In this document: positions 7,237-16,360 of the stretch, one piece after another
Layout of the letters: each line of letters begins with the position of its first letter
Position numbering within the stretch: position 1 is the stretch's first letter
Assembly: GCA_001442985.1 (NCBI GenBank)
Contig: LDYB01000016.1
Location: 124,001-188,000 of the forward strand
Reading direction: 5' to 3'
DNA length: 64,000 nt
Source: Armatimonadetes bacterium DC
Lineage (GTDB): Bacteria > Armatimonadota > Fimbriimonadia > Fimbriimonadales > GBS-DC
The notes under the pieces: model-generated
Told to the model about the DNA's origin: nothing
Seen by the model: the letters and a program-made list of their open reading frames with translations, nothing else
Databases searched by the model: none
Position numbers and translations under genes: made by a program

Positions 7237-7704
7237 ATGAACGCCAACAAGCGTCTGGAACGGATTGCCTTCGAGCTGGCGCTCTGCGTCGCCACCTACT
7301 CGCGCACGAAAGAGGGCACTTATGATGACGAGTCGGGGGCGTGGGTGATTATCCGTGAGTTTCCCCTGCCAGAAGGCTACAACTACGAAACGACCGATGT
7401 GCTGATTCTGCTCCCGCCGAACTATCCCCAGACGCCGCCCGACTGGTTCTATGTGGACACCAATCTGCGCCTTGCGAACGGCAAAAAACCAGCGCACATC
7501 TTCTACGACGACACGCACGACCCCAACGAAGCCATCTACGGCAATCAGCCGCCAGAGATGCTTGGCTGGACCGCCTGCTGTCTGCACATTCGCGAGTGGA
7601 AGCCTGCCGCGAATCCCATCGAGGGGCACTGCCTGCTGAGCGTGTGTGAGCTGATCAAAAATGCCTTTGAACGGTGGAAGCATGCATCCAGTAGCCTATG
7701 GTGA
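7237..7704 (+). CDS. E2-like ubiquitin-conjugating protein (prokaryotic E2 family E type)
   Basis: 155-residue protein with the layout of the UBC fold: N-terminal helix (NKRLERIAFELALC), strands around residues 36-60, the E2-core proline segment LLPPNYPQTPPDWFYV (58-73), then C114-C115-x-H117 and W121 in WTACCLHIREW, and a C-terminal helix. Bacterial E2-family-E proteins (Prok-E2_E) have a conserved Cys followed by His and Trp here, so C114 or C115 is the likely thioester site. The ATG at 7237 follows a perfect AGGAGG; a longer frame from 7171 would run through the intergenic hairpin. The 3' end overlaps the JAB-E1 start by 23 bases, which implies translational coupling. Predicted role: accept an activated small modifier from the E1 and pass it to a target. 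Confidence 0.82.
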   Translation: MNANKRLERIAFELALCVATYSRTKEGTYDDESGAWVIIREFPLPEGYNYETTDVLILLPPNYPQTPPDWFYVDTNLRLANGKKPAHIFYDDTHDPNEAIYGNQPPEMLGWTACCLHIREWKPAANPIEGHCLLSVCELIKNAFERWKHASSSLW

Positions 7705-9157
7705 GGTGCGCATTCCAGAGCGCCTGTGGCATTGGCTGGAAGCGCTGCTGTTGAGCGAGCGCACGCTGGAGACCAAGTGCTTCATGCTCTGTGAAGCGCT
7801 GGAGTTGCCGGGGCGTGTGGTGTTTCTCGTGCGCGAGCTGGTGCCCCTCTCGGAGGAGGACTACGAGGTGCGCTCGCCGTCGCTGGTGGTCACGCGCCCA
7901 GAGTTTGTCCATCGCCTGCTGGAGCGGTGCTACCGCGAGAACCTCTCGCTGCTGGAGGCGCACTCGCACCCGTGGGCGGGGCACGCCCGCTTCTCTGAAA
8001 CCGACCACCGCAGCGACCGCGAGAAGTTCCGCGCCACCGAGAGCCTCTCGCCCCCCTTCCGACACGGCACGCTGGTGTTCGGCAACGATATGAGCTTCGA
8101 GGGGCACATGTGGGACTGGGTCTCCCAGCAGGTGGTGCCGATTGTGCGGATAGCGATTGTGGGTGTGCCGTATCGCCTGCAGTACGCGACGCCCTATGCC
8201 TATCGGGGCTATGACGCGGCGGTGCAGAGGGTGTACGACCGTCAGGTACGGGCGCTGGGCGCAGAGGGGCAGGCGATTCTGGCGGAGTTGACCGTCGCGC
8301 TGGTGGGCGCGGGCGGGCTGGGGTCGCAAATCGGGCAGGCGCTGGCGCATCTCGGCTTCGGGCAAATCCTCTGGATAGACCCCGACCGACTGGAGCTGAC
8401 GAATCTCAACCGTGTGGTGGGCGCGACCTATGCGCAGGCAAAGCGCGGCGTGCGCAAAGTCAAAGCACTGGCACAACGGCTGAATCGCCTCTGCCCGCCC
8501 GATGAGCCGCGGCGCGTCGTTCCCATCCCCGAAGATGTGCGCACGCCTGAGCTGGCTCCGCTCCTGCTGGGCAGCGACCTGATTATCGGCGCGGTGGACT
8601 CCGCCACTGTGCGCCAGTACCTGAACCTGCTCGCGGTGTGTGGGCTTATCCCTTATCTGGACGCGGGAGTGGGCTTGCGAGCCGAGTACGGGCGCATCCA
8701 CATGGGCGGGGGGCAGGTGCAGGTGGTCGTGCCCTCTGAAACGGCGTGCCTGACCTGCGTGGGCAATCTGGTGCAAGCCAGCGTGGAAGAGCAGCTCACG
8801 CCCGAACAGCGCGAGCGCTCCATCCGTGCAGGCTACATTCAGGGCGAGCGCATCCCCAACCCGCAGGTGGTCTTTTTGAACGGCGTCGTGGCGAACCTGC
8901 TGGTGTGGGAAGCGGTCAAGCTCTGCACGGGCTGCCAGCAGGTGCATCCGTATGTCTACTACGATTTGATTGAACAGACCACCTTTCCTGTGGATGCGCC
9001 GCGCGACCCGAATTGCTACCTCTGCGGCGATTCGCCCGACAGCCTGCTGGGCACGGGAATCAAGGGTGTGCAGGGGTTTATTGAGAAACGCACGGCGCGT
9101 CCCATCCCCACACCGCGCCAGTCCGCCAGTAAAAAGGAGGTTGCGAACGCCGAATGA
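7682..9157 (+). CDS. JAB/JAMM isopeptidase - ThiF/E1 fusion
   Basis: 491-residue two-domain protein. The N-terminal JAB/MPN domain (about 1-160) has a complete JAMM zinc motif: H94-S-H96-P, then seven residues, S105 and D108, with an upstream catalytic Glu (E52 is a candidate). The C-terminal E1/ThiF domain (about 185-430) has the ATP loop GAGGLGS (209-215), WIDPDRLELTNLNR (231-244) with the adenylate-contact Asp, Asn and Arg, and a Zn site of two CxxC pairs (C356/C359 and C445/C448); a further CxxC is at 415/418. One chain can thus adenylate a modifier and also deconjugate or mature it. The ATG at 7682 has GGTGGAAG before it; a start at 7661 is possible. It ends in an ATGA overlap with the next gene. 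Confidence 0.92.
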   Translation: MHPVAYGEVRIPERLWHWLEALLLSERTLETKCFMLCEALELPGRVVFLVRELVPLSEEDYEVRSPSLVVTRPEFVHRLLERCYRENLSLLEAHSHPWAGHARFSETDHRSDREKFRATESLSPPFRHGTLVFGNDMSFEGHMWDWVSQQVVPIVRIAIVGVPYRLQYATPYAYRGYDAAVQRVYDRQVRALGAEGQAILAELTVALVGAGGLGSQIGQALAHLGFGQILWIDPDRLELTNLNRVVGATYAQAKRGVRKVKALAQRLNRLCPPDEPRRVVPIPEDVRTPELAPLLLGSDLIIGAVDSATVRQYLNLLAVCGLIPYLDAGVGLRAEYGRIHMGGGQVQVVVPSETACLTCVGNLVQASVEEQLTPEQRERSIRAGYIQGERIPNPQVVFLNGVVANLLVWEAVKLCTGCQQVHPYVYYDLIEQTTFPVDAPRDPNCYLCGDSPDSLLGTGIKGVQGFIEKRTARPIPTPRQSASKKEVANAE

Positions 9158-9606
9158 AACCGATTCCACCAAACCGACGCTGGAATGGGGGGTCAAATGG
9201 CGCATCGCAGCCGCCTGCGAGCAACAATCCCAATCCATTCGAAGCGATTGTGATTTGCGAACTCAATCTGTCTTCGGACGAGGATTTTGACGCCTTTGAG
9301 CCATTAGAGGAAGACTTTTGCGAGGTGATAATCGCGCCCCTTGCCATCCCTGCCCGCTACAGGGCGACCTGCAGGGCATGCCTGCAGCCCATTCGGGTGG
9401 GGGACGCGATTGTACGCCATGCGCAGGCAGGCTGTTGGGTGCATCAGGCGTGCTATGATCATCCCCTGCGGTCTACGGCGCGTCCCCTGATTGTGGCGCA
9501 ATACGATGGCTACTGCCGTATCTGCCACGGGGGTATCCGAGCAGGCGAACTCATCACGCGCGTGCAGGGGCGCGGCTGGGTTCACGCCCACTGTGTAGAG
9601 GATTAG
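9154..9606 (+). CDS. Tandem CxxC-HxxC zinc-finger protein of the ubiquitin-like operon
   Basis: 150-residue protein, start overlapping the JAB-E1 stop as ATGA. The first 35 residues are Asn/Pro/Ser-rich and probably disordered; residues 36-60 are acidic. Two similar zinc modules follow: C73-x2-C76-x20-H97-x2-C100 and C121-x2-C124-x19-H144-x2-C147, each with the pattern CRxC-x-x-I-R-x-G-(E/D)-x-I and G-x-WVHxxC. Such treble-clef or LIM/RING-like halves bind zinc and often mediate protein contacts. Its place last in an E1-E2 operon makes it a candidate substrate receptor or E3-like factor. It does not have the full cross-brace pattern of a RING, so an E3 function is inference only. The stop is one base from the convergent GH57 gene. 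Confidence 0.82.
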   Translation: MKPIPPNRRWNGGSNGASQPPASNNPNPFEAIVICELNLSSDEDFDAFEPLEEDFCEVIIAPLAIPARYRATCRACLQPIRVGDAIVRHAQAGCWVHQACYDHPLRSTARPLIVAQYDGYCRICHGGIRAGELITRVQGRGWVHAHCVED

Positions 9607-9607
9607 C

Positions 9608-11296
9608 CTAAGCCCACAGATCAAGTGGCAGCTCTTCAAAAAGCGCGTCGCGCTCGCGGCTCTCTTCGTAAAGCGCCACAAGTTCAGGATCAGGCGTCCG
9701 GTTCCCAGCGAGTTGCTCTATTAGCGTGGCAATCCCCTCAAAGCGGCGCCAGTGGTCATGCACGCGCGCCTCGGCGTAATCGCGGGCGGATTGGGTGGTA
9801 ATCAGAAAAGTCCAGTCCGACGATTGCAACAGCAACAGCTCGCGTGCCAGCTGTTGCAGGTAGGGCTGGAGGGCAGGCTCCTTTCCGTGCTGGCGCACCA
9901 GAGTCAAAAACTGCACCTCCGCGCGATAGAGGCGCTCCCACACCCACGCGGTTTGCTCGTTGAGCCAGATAGCGTGATAGCCCCCCTCGCCCCACGAGCC
10001 TTCGGGCAGGAAGAGAGTTTCTTTAGGGGGATAGCGCTTCAGGTACGCGCTGGCGGTGAGCATCTCAATTTCGGGGTCATTCGCAATCCGTCGGATGACG
10101 GCATAAAGCCATTCGGGTCCCTCGTGCCACCAGTGCCCGAAAAGCTCCGTGTCGTACATGGAGACCAGCGCGCCGGGAGTCCCCGTTTGCCGATAGTAGT
10201 CGCCCAGAACCCCCTTAATCAGGTTCACGAAATGCTCCGCATGGGATTGAATGGCTTCGTAAGCGTGGTAGGGCACATAGGGCTGTTTGCTGGCGAGGTC
10301 TGCTTTGTTTTCGCTGACGCGCCAGTAGCGCAGGCGTCCCGGATAGTGCTGCTTGTGAAACTCCAGATAGCGGGCATCGCCGGGGTAGCCATGCTCGCCG
10401 CTCCAGACCTGCACGGTGGTGGCGGGGTCACGGGCGAACACCGCCAGCGTTTCGGGGGCAGGCACGCGATAGGCGCGGTAGGGGCTGCGCTCTGCCTGCT
10501 CGCCCCGATAGTGCTGGGCGAACTGTTTGTAAAGCTGCGCCAGCGCGGGAAACCGCTCCAGATAGGTTCCCAGCGGCGCGCCACCCCGTAGCATGTGGGT
10601 GTCCACAAAGAAGTAGTGAACGTCCGCATTGCTCAAAAACGCCTCCACCCCCGCGCGCTCTCTGGGCGGGATGAGCGATTTGAGCAGGGGCGGCTCCCAG
10701 CGGTAGCCAGGGCGATAAGCGCATTCGGGCAGCCAGAAGCCGTCGGGAGCGCGCCCGAAATGCCTCTGATAGGTCTGCACGCCCAACAGCACCTGCGCTT
10801 GCACACACTCGTCGTGCGCGATCAGGGGCAGGTAGCCGTGTGTCGCCGCGCTGGTGATAACCTCTATCTGTTCCGCCTCCTGAAGCGTGCGGAACCCCCC
10901 AGTAATATCGCTCCCCAGCGATTCAAAAACCGCCTCCTGATGCGCATAGAACCGTTGCCAGTAGTAAGCCAGCCCTGCCATCCAGCGTTCGCCCTGCTGG
11001 AGAAAGGCGCGGGCGTCCTGCTCGGCAAAGGCGCGTTTTTGAGCAAGGTAGCCCTTCAGCTCCGTCGCAAATGCGGGATGCGCCAGCTGTTCCAGCAGCA
11101 CAGGGGTGAAACTGATTGTGTAGCGCGCCGCAATCCCCTCCTGTTGCAACCTGTGGGTGATCTCCCACAGAGGCAGGTAGCACTCGCTGGCGCTCTCCAC
11201 CAGCCAGTCAGTTCCATGCGGCGACCTGCCATGCGACAGCACATACGGAATGTGCGTGTGAAGCACCAGCACCCAGTAGCCCAGCGGTTGCGCCAT
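9608..11296 (-). CDS. GH57 1,4-alpha-glucan branching enzyme (DUF1957 type)
   Basis: 562-residue family-57 glycoside hydrolase with the C-terminal DUF1957 region typical of GH57 glycogen-branching enzymes (Thermus/Thermococcus type and Thermotoga AmyC). It transfers alpha-1,4 segments to alpha-1,6 positions in glycogen. Visible motifs: HTHIPYV near the N-terminus, GFWLPECAY with the nucleophile E191, SGEHGYPGDARYLEFHK, and YDTELFGHWWHEGPEW with the acid/base D382. The ATG at 11296 is preceded by GG-TATACT 8 bases upstream; a longer in-frame extension would cross this promoter and enter the divergent infB gene. GH57 branching enzymes are common in thermophiles and Armatimonadota-like bacteria. 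Confidence 0.9.
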   Translation of the reverse strand: MAQPLGYWVLVLHTHIPYVLSHGRSPHGTDWLVESASECYLPLWEITHRLQQEGIAARYTISFTPVLLEQLAHPAFATELKGYLAQKRAFAEQDARAFLQQGERWMAGLAYYWQRFYAHQEAVFESLGSDITGGFRTLQEAEQIEVITSAATHGYLPLIAHDECVQAQVLLGVQTYQRHFGRAPDGFWLPECAYRPGYRWEPPLLKSLIPPRERAGVEAFLSNADVHYFFVDTHMLRGGAPLGTYLERFPALAQLYKQFAQHYRGEQAERSPYRAYRVPAPETLAVFARDPATTVQVWSGEHGYPGDARYLEFHKQHYPGRLRYWRVSENKADLASKQPYVPYHAYEAIQSHAEHFVNLIKGVLGDYYRQTGTPGALVSMYDTELFGHWWHEGPEWLYAVIRRIANDPEIEMLTASAYLKRYPPKETLFLPEGSWGEGGYHAIWLNEQTAWVWERLYRAEVQFLTLVRQHGKEPALQPYLQQLARELLLLQSSDWTFLITTQSARDYAEARVHDHWRRFEGIATLIEQLAGNRTPDPELVALYEESRERDALFEELPLDLWA

Positions 11297-11304
11297 CCCC
11301 GCGA

Positions 11305-11310
11305 AGTATA
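11305..11310 (-). promoter_or_regulatory. -10 box (GG-TATACT) of the GH57 gene
   Basis: TATACT preceded by AGG, 8 bases before the ATG at 11296; probably a leaderless mRNA. It lies 29 bases from the divergent infB -10 box. Confidence 0.55.
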
Positions 11311-11339
11311 CCTGCTCGCAGGCGACACGCACGATGGGG

Positions 11340-11345
11340 TATAAT
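11340..11345 (+). promoter_or_regulatory. -10 box (GGGG-TATAAT) of infB
   Basis: TATAAT preceded by GGGG, 30 bases before the infB ATG; divergent to the GH57 promoter. No convincing -35. Confidence 0.6.
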
Positions 11346-11375
11346 ATGCCGAACCGCAACAGGGGTTGAGAACTC

Positions 11376-13304
11376 ATGGCGAAAACGAAAATCACCGTTA
11401 AGGATTTAGCGCAGGAATTGGGGGTGCCGGTGAGCCGCATCACCGCCGTGCTGGCGGAGCTGGGCATCTCCGAAAAAGAGGCACAGAAGGGGCTGGACCC
11501 TGAAACTGCCGACACCCTCAAGGAGATGATTCAGGAGATGGCGGGCGAGCTGAAGACGCTCGTGCTGCCGCCAAATGTAACGGTGCGCGATTTAGCGCAG
11601 GCGATGGGGATTGCCGCCACCGAACTGCAAAAGCACATCATGACCCGATACCAGAAGCTGGTTGCTCCCCCTCAGAAGCTGGAACCTGAACTGGTGGAGC
11701 AGCTGGCACGCGACTTCGGCTGGAGCCTCGAGTGGGAGAAGCCTAAAGCCGAGCCTCAACCCGTTGCGGTTGCCCAGCCCGTTACAGGACCCAAGCCGCG
11801 CCCGCCTGTTGTGACCATCATGGGACATGTAGACCACGGCAAGACCACGCTGCTGGACTACATCCGTCGCACGCGAGTCGCTGAGCGCGAATATGGGGGG
11901 ATTACCCAGCACATCGGTGCGTATCAGGCGGAACATCAGGGCAAGCTGATTACTTTTATTGACACCCCCGGGCACCAGGCGTTCACCGCTATGCGCGCCC
12001 GCGGGGCACAGGTTACCGATATCGTGGTGCTGGTCGTTGCGGCGGACGATGGCGTGATGCCCCAGACCGTGGAAGCCATCCAGCACGCCAAAAACGCGGG
12101 CGTGCCCATCATCGTCGCCATCAACAAAATAGACAAACCTGAAGCGAACCCCCAGCGCGTGATGCAACAGCTCACCGAACATGGGCTGATTGCCGAAGAG
12201 TGGGGCGGCGACACGATTATGGTGCCCGTTTCCGCTAAAACGGGCGAGGGCGTGGACACCCTGCTGGAGATGATTCTGCTGGTGGCAGAGCTGGCAGAAC
12301 TCAAGGCAGACCCCGATGCCCCCTTCATGGGAACCGTGATCGAAGCCAAACTGGATAAGGGGCGCGGTCCGGTGGCGACGATTCTGGTGCAGCAGGGCAC
12401 GCTCAAGCGCGGCGATGTGCTGGTGGTCGGCAAAACCTGGGGGCGTGTGCGCGGCATGTTTGACCACAACGGCAAGCCTGTGGAACGCGCAACCCCCTCC
12501 ACCCCCGTGGAGGTGATGGGGCTGAACGAGGTGCCCGTGGCAGGCGACCGCGCCGAGCGCGTGGAGACTGAGCAGCAGGCACGCGAAATCGTGGAAGAGC
12601 GCCTCGAAGCCGAACGCACTCAGCAAACCCAGCCGATCCGCAAGGGGGTCAACCTCGCCGAACTGTTCAAAAAACTGCAGGCGGGCGAAACGCAGACGCT
12701 CAATATTATCCTCAAGGCGGATACCTACGGCTCGGTAGAAGCCATCCAGCAGGCGTTGCTGAAACTGCCCAAGCCCGAAGGCGTGGATGTTAAAATCATC
12801 AGTGCCGCGGTGGGCAACATCACCGAAGCCGATATCGATTTCGCAATTGCCGCCGAAGCGGTCGTGCTGGGATTCAACACCAAAGTCGAATCGAACGCGC
12901 AACAGAAAGCCAAAGCCCATAAGGTGGATGTGCGCACCTATCGCATCATCTACGAGCTGCTGGAAGAGGTCGAAAAAGCGCTTAAAGGTCTGCTGGAGCC
13001 TGAAACGAAGGAAGTGCATCTGGGCACGGCGGAGGTGCGCGCGGTGTTCCGCCTCTCCAAAGGCATCACGGTGGCAGGGTGCTATGTGCTGGATGGCAAG
13101 ATTGTACGCGGCGCGCCTGCGCGACTCTGGCGCAACAACACGGTCATCCACGAGAGCAGGATAGCCACCCTGCGCCACCTGAAAGAAGACCGCCGCGAAA
13201 TCGCCGCAGGCTACGAGTGCGGAATCACACTGGAAGGCTTCACCGACTATCAGGAAGGCGACCGCATCGAGTGCTACGAGATTCAGGAAGTGCCACGCGG
13301 ATAA
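11376..13304 (+). CDS. infB: Translation initiation factor IF-2
   Basis: GTPase that brings fMet-tRNA to the 30S subunit and promotes subunit joining. 642 residues, a compact IF-2 with little of the long charged linker seen in enterobacteria. Two IF2_N-like helical modules lie at about 5-40 and 68-95 ([22 protein letters not shown]). The G domain follows: G1 GHVDHGKT at 150-157, G2 [11 protein letters not shown]3 DTPGHQAF, G4 NKID, G5 SAK. Domains II-IV end with the C2 tRNA-binding domain ([19 protein letters not shown]). The usual nusA and rbfA neighbours are absent; the next gene, 6 bases later, is a DUF1611 protein. Confidence 0.97.
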   Translation: MAKTKITVKDLAQELGVPVSRITAVLAELGISEKEAQKGLDPETADTLKEMIQEMAGELKTLVLPPNVTVRDLAQAMGIAATELQKHIMTRYQKLVAPPQKLEPELVEQLARDFGWSLEWEKPKAEPQPVAVAQPVTGPKPRPPVVTIMGHVDHGKTTLLDYIRRTRVAEREYGGITQHIGAYQAEHQGKLITFIDTPGHQAFTAMRARGAQVTDIVVLVVAADDGVMPQTVEAIQHAKNAGVPIIVAINKIDKPEANPQRVMQQLTEHGLIAEEWGGDTIMVPVSAKTGEGVDTLLEMILLVAELAELKADPDAPFMGTVIEAKLDKGRGPVATILVQQGTLKRGDVLVVGKTWGRVRGMFDHNGKPVERATPSTPVEVMGLNEVPVAGDRAERVETEQQAREIVEERLEAERTQQTQPIRKGVNLAELFKKLQAGETQTLNIILKADTYGSVEAIQQALLKLPKPEGVDVKIISAAVGNITEADIDFAIAAEAVVLGFNTKVESNAQQKAKAHKVDVRTYRIIYELLEEVEKALKGLLEPETKEVHLGTAEVRAVFRLSKGITVAGCYVLDGKIVRGAPARLWRNNTVIHESRIATLRHLKEDRREIAAGYECGITLEGFTDYQEGDRIECYEIQEVPRG

Positions 13305-13310
13305 GCCCCC

Positions 13311-14348
13311 ATGCTCACGCCGCAAAACCGACTGGCTCTGCTGATGCACGGCGGCATCAAAGGACCGTTCGGCAAAACGGGCATCGGGCTGCTGCGCTAC
13401 AGTGCGGCACCGATTGTTGCGGTGATTGATCGCGAAAGCGCGGGGGAATCGCTCGCAGCCCTCACGCGCATCCCGTGCGAAGCGCCGATTGTGGCATCCG
13501 TGCGAGAAGCGCTCGCCTACCAGCCCGATACACTGGTGATTGGCACCGCTCCCAGCGGCGGCTTGCTCCCCGAAGAGTGGCTCCCTGAACTGCAGGACGC
13601 CCTGCTTGCAGGGTTGAACCTGGTGAACGGACTGCACACCCCTCTCGCCGAACACCCTGCACTCAAGCCCTTGCTACACGGCTGCCAGTGGGTATGGGAC
13701 ATCCGCAAAGAGCCGCCCAACCTTTCGGTCGGGAGTGGTAAAGCACGCCACCTGCCATGCAAGCGTGTGCTGACCGTCGGCACCGATATGGCGGTCGGCA
13801 AAATGACGGTGAGCATCGAGATGCATCGCGCCTGCCTTGCACGCGGCATGCGCTCCCGATTTCTGGCGACGGGGCAAACGGGCATTATGATCGAAGGCTA
13901 CGGCGTGCCCCTCGACGCCGTGCGCGTGGACTACGCTTCAGGCGCGGTTGAGAAGTTCGTGCTGGAGCTGGGCGCCGACGCCGATGTGGTACATATCGAA
14001 GGGCAGGGTTCGCTTTTCAACCCCGCATCCACGGCAACCCTGCCCCTGCTACGCGGTTCCCAGCCGACGCATCTGATTCTGGTTCACCGCGCGGGACAGA
14101 CCCACATCCGCACTTTCCCCGATGTACCAATCCCCCCACTGCGCGTGGCGGTGGAACTTTACGAGGCGGTCGCGGCGGCAGGCGGTTCGTTCTACCCCTC
14201 TAAGGTGGCAGCGATTGCGCTCAACACCGCGCACCTGAGCGAAACGGAAGCGCTTGAGGCAATTCGGCAGGCAGAACGCGAAACGCAATTGCCCTGCACC
14301 GACCCCGTGCGCTTCGGCGCCGAAACGCTGGTGGATGCGATTGCCTGA
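13311..14348 (+). CDS. DUF1611 family P-loop protein (DgcN-like)
   Basis: 345-residue member of DUF1611, a family with an N-terminal Rossmann-like domain and a C-terminal P-loop ATPase domain. The P-loop-like motif is GTDMAVGKMT (157-166), followed by FLATGQTGIMIEGYGVPLDAV and DVVHIEGQGSLFNP, both strongly conserved in the family. Characterised relatives (DgcN) act with a dipeptide epimerase in D-glutamate catabolism, but no epimerase is adjacent here, so the substrate is open. It starts 6 bases after infB without a clear ribosome site and is probably read through from the infB promoter. Confidence 0.82.
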   Translation: MLTPQNRLALLMHGGIKGPFGKTGIGLLRYSAAPIVAVIDRESAGESLAALTRIPCEAPIVASVREALAYQPDTLVIGTAPSGGLLPEEWLPELQDALLAGLNLVNGLHTPLAEHPALKPLLHGCQWVWDIRKEPPNLSVGSGKARHLPCKRVLTVGTDMAVGKMTVSIEMHRACLARGMRSRFLATGQTGIMIEGYGVPLDAVRVDYASGAVEKFVLELGADADVVHIEGQGSLFNPASTATLPLLRGSQPTHLILVHRAGQTHIRTFPDVPIPPLRVAVELYEAVAAAGGSFYPSKVAAIALNTAHLSETEALEAIRQAERETQLPCTDPVRFGAETLVDAIA

Positions 14349-14413
14349 AGGATGCGCCCTCCTTCTCCTTGCCTAACTACGACAAAGATTTACACGCTCC
14401 GGGTCTCCCCCCC

Positions 14414-14443
14414 TTGATTCCTTAGCGTGGCTAAGGGTATACT
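14414..14443 (+). promoter_or_regulatory. Promoter of the ABM/heme-oxygenase-like gene
   Basis: -35 TTGATT (14414-14419), 18-base spacer, -10 GGG-TATACT (14438-14443). The start codon at 14471 has its own AGGAGG site, so this is a leadered transcript. Confidence 0.6.
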
Positions 14444-14470
14444 CTATAGAAAACAAGGAAGGAGGAGACG

Positions 14471-14839
14471 ATGCAGACACAGACACAACCGGAGCTGACG
14501 GAGCAGGCAGAGAGCCTGGGGTTCGTCGCGATTAACTACATCACCTGCCAGCCGCACTATCGGGAGCGGTTCGAAGAGCTTTTCCGCACCCGAGCGAAGG
14601 CGATTGACCGCATGCCGGGCTTCCGCGGCATGTATGTGCTACGCCCCCAGAAAGAGGGCGAGCCGTATCTGGTGATCAGCCACTGGGAGAGCGAAGCGCA
14701 CTTTCGCGCGTGGGTACAGTCGCCCGAATTTCTGGAGGGGCACCGGCGCGGGTTTGAAGACCTCCGTCAGGCGCGTGAACGGGGCGAAGAGCCGCCGATG
14801 CAGTCTGACTTCAAAACCTACGAAATTCTGACGCGCTAA
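14471..14839 (+). CDS. Antibiotic-biosynthesis-monooxygenase domain protein, IsdG/HmoA-like
   Basis: 122-residue ABM-fold protein (dimeric ferredoxin-like barrel). N22, W81 and H91 have almost the spacing of the Asn-Trp-His triad of IsdG/HmoA heme oxygenases, so heme degradation is the likely activity; other ABM proteins oxidise quinones or polyketides. Conserved features are the RMPGFRGMYVLRP strand and ISHWESEAHFRAWVQSPEF. The start is fixed by AGGAGG. It stands alone between DUF1611 and gatB, with its own promoter and a GC-rich hairpin behind it. Confidence 0.78.
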   Translation: MQTQTQPELTEQAESLGFVAINYITCQPHYRERFEELFRTRAKAIDRMPGFRGMYVLRPQKEGEPYLVISHWESEAHFRAWVQSPEFLEGHRRGFEDLRQARERGEEPPMQSDFKTYEILTR

Positions 14840-14868
14840 TCCTTCCCTTGTGTGCCCTCCCCTCACCA

Positions 14869-14893
14869 CCCCGCCCCGTTTGCTGGGGCGGGG
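14869..14893 (+). terminator. GC-rich hairpin between the ABM gene and gatB
   Basis: Perfect 9-bp stem CCCCGCCCC / GGGGCGGGG (14869-14877 with 14885-14893, loop GTTTGCT), abutting the gatB TATAAT box. No T-run follows, so it is at best an imperfect terminator for the upstream gene; it also fills the spacer region of the gatB promoter. Confidence 0.4.
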
Positions 14894-14899
14894 TATAAT
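14894..14899 (+). promoter_or_regulatory. -10 box (GGGG-TATAAT) of gatB
   Basis: TATAAT preceded by GGGG, 15 bases before the gatB ATG at 14915. The predicted leader is under 10 nt and contains no ribosome site. Confidence 0.65.
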
Positions 14900-14914
14900 T
14901 GTCTTCCGAAAGCC

Positions 14915-16360
14915 ATGCGATACATACCCAGTATCGGGATGGAGGTCCACGCACAGCTGCTCACCGAGAGCAAGATGTTCTGTGCGTGCCCCACACGCTT
15001 CGGTGATGCGCCCAACACGAATGTTTGCCCCGTGTGTCTGGGACTGCCCGGCACCCTGCCCGTGCCCAACAAAAAAGCGGTGGAGCATGTAATTCGCACC
15101 GCGCTGGCGCTGAACTGTCGTATCGCCCCGATAGCGTTGTTCTACCGCAAAAACTACTTCTATCCCGACCTGCCTAAGGGCTACCAGATTTCGCAATATG
15201 GCGAGGTGCATCCCATCGGCACGCATGGCTATCTGGAGATCGAGCTGAACGGCGAGCGCAAAAAGATTCGCATCCGGCGCGTGCATCTGGAAGAGGATAC
15301 GGGCAAGCTGTTTCACTACCTGCCCGGCGAAAGTGAGGTGGACTATAACCGCGCCGGCGTGCCTCTGATGGAGATTGTTACGGACTTCCCGCCCGATATT
15401 CATTCCCCCGAAGAGGCGCGGGAGTATCTGGTGCAACTGCGCGCGATTCTCACCTACCTGAAAGTGTGCGATGGCAAGATGGAAGAGGGGTCGCTCCGAT
15501 GTGAGCCGAACATCAGCGTCGCGCCTGAAGGATCTAACCAGCTCGGCGTCAAAACCGAATTGAAAAACCTCAACTCTTTCCGCTCGGTGGTGCGCGGGAT
15601 TGAGTTTGAGGTGCAACGCCAGATTCAGATTCTGGAGTCGGGCGGGCAGGTGGTGCAGGAAACCCGCGGCTGGAGCGAGGAAGGCGCCTACAGCTTCCCG
15701 ATGCGCACCAAAGAGTTTGAGCAGGACTACCGCTACTTCCCCGAACCCGATATTGTGCCCATCCAGATTACCGAAGAGTGGCTGGAGAGCCTGCGGAAAA
15801 CGATTCCCGAACTACCGCTGGCAAAAGCCGAGCGCTACCGGCGCGAGTATGGGCTTTCGGACTATGACGCCCGCGTGCTGACCGCCGATTACGATACGGC
15901 GACCTACTTCGAGCGGTGTGTCGCGCTGGGCGTGGAACCCAAAACCGCCTGCAACTGGATTACCGTGGAACTGCAGGCACGCCTGAACGAAACAGGGCGT
16001 GCTATCAGCGAATCGCCCCTCACCCCCAGCCATCTGGCGGACCTGGTGGAGCTGATTCAATCGGGCACGATTTCGGGGCGCATCGCGAAAGAGCTGTTTG
16101 ACGAGGTGTTCCAGACAGGGCGAATGCCCTCCGAGATTGTAAAAGAGCGCGGGCTGGTGCAAATTTCCGATGAAGACGCCCTGCGGGCTGCCGCGCGGCA
16201 GGTACTGGAAGAAAACCCCGACGCCGTTCAGAAATATCACGCTGGCAAAACCAGCGTGATTGGCTTTCTGGTGGGGCAGATGATGAAAGCCACTCAGGGG
16301 CGCGCCAACCCACAACGCGCCCAGCAACTGCTCCGTGAGGAACTGGAGAAATTCCGATGA
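14915..16360 (+). CDS. gatB: Asp-tRNA(Asn)/Glu-tRNA(Gln) amidotransferase subunit B
   Basis: Subunit B of the GatCAB complex, which amidates mischarged Glu-tRNA(Gln) and/or Asp-tRNA(Asn). 481 residues, full family length. N-terminal [23 protein letters not shown] (with Zn-binding Cys), [18 protein letters not shown], and [16 protein letters not shown] are diagnostic, and the C-terminal YqeY-like tail domain (from about 330) binds tRNA. Because asnS is also in this window, the complex more likely serves tRNA(Gln). gatA and gatC are not here. Start at ATG 14915 just after the -10 box. Its stop overlaps the next gene (ATGA). Confidence 0.96.
   Translation: MRYIPSIGMEVHAQLLTESKMFCACPTRFGDAPNTNVCPVCLGLPGTLPVPNKKAVEHVIRTALALNCRIAPIALFYRKNYFYPDLPKGYQISQYGEVHPIGTHGYLEIELNGERKKIRIRRVHLEEDTGKLFHYLPGESEVDYNRAGVPLMEIVTDFPPDIHSPEEAREYLVQLRAILTYLKVCDGKMEEGSLRCEPNISVAPEGSNQLGVKTELKNLNSFRSVVRGIEFEVQRQIQILESGGQVVQETRGWSEEGAYSFPMRTKEFEQDYRYFPEPDIVPIQITEEWLESLRKTIPELPLAKAERYRREYGLSDYDARVLTADYDTATYFERCVALGVEPKTACNWITVELQARLNETGRAISESPLTPSHLADLVELIQSGTISGRIAKELFDEVFQTGRMPSEIVKERGLVQISDEDALRAAARQVLEENPDAVQKYHAGKTSVIGFLVGQMMKATQGRANPQRAQQLLREELEKFR

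Noticed and set aside
7655-9238. 527-codon open frame antisense to the JAB-E1 gene
   Set aside because: Shadow of a gene with complete catalytic motifs on the plus strand.
11592-13655. 687-codon open frame antisense to infB
   Set aside because: Longer than infB itself but without motifs; IF-2 on the plus strand is unambiguous.
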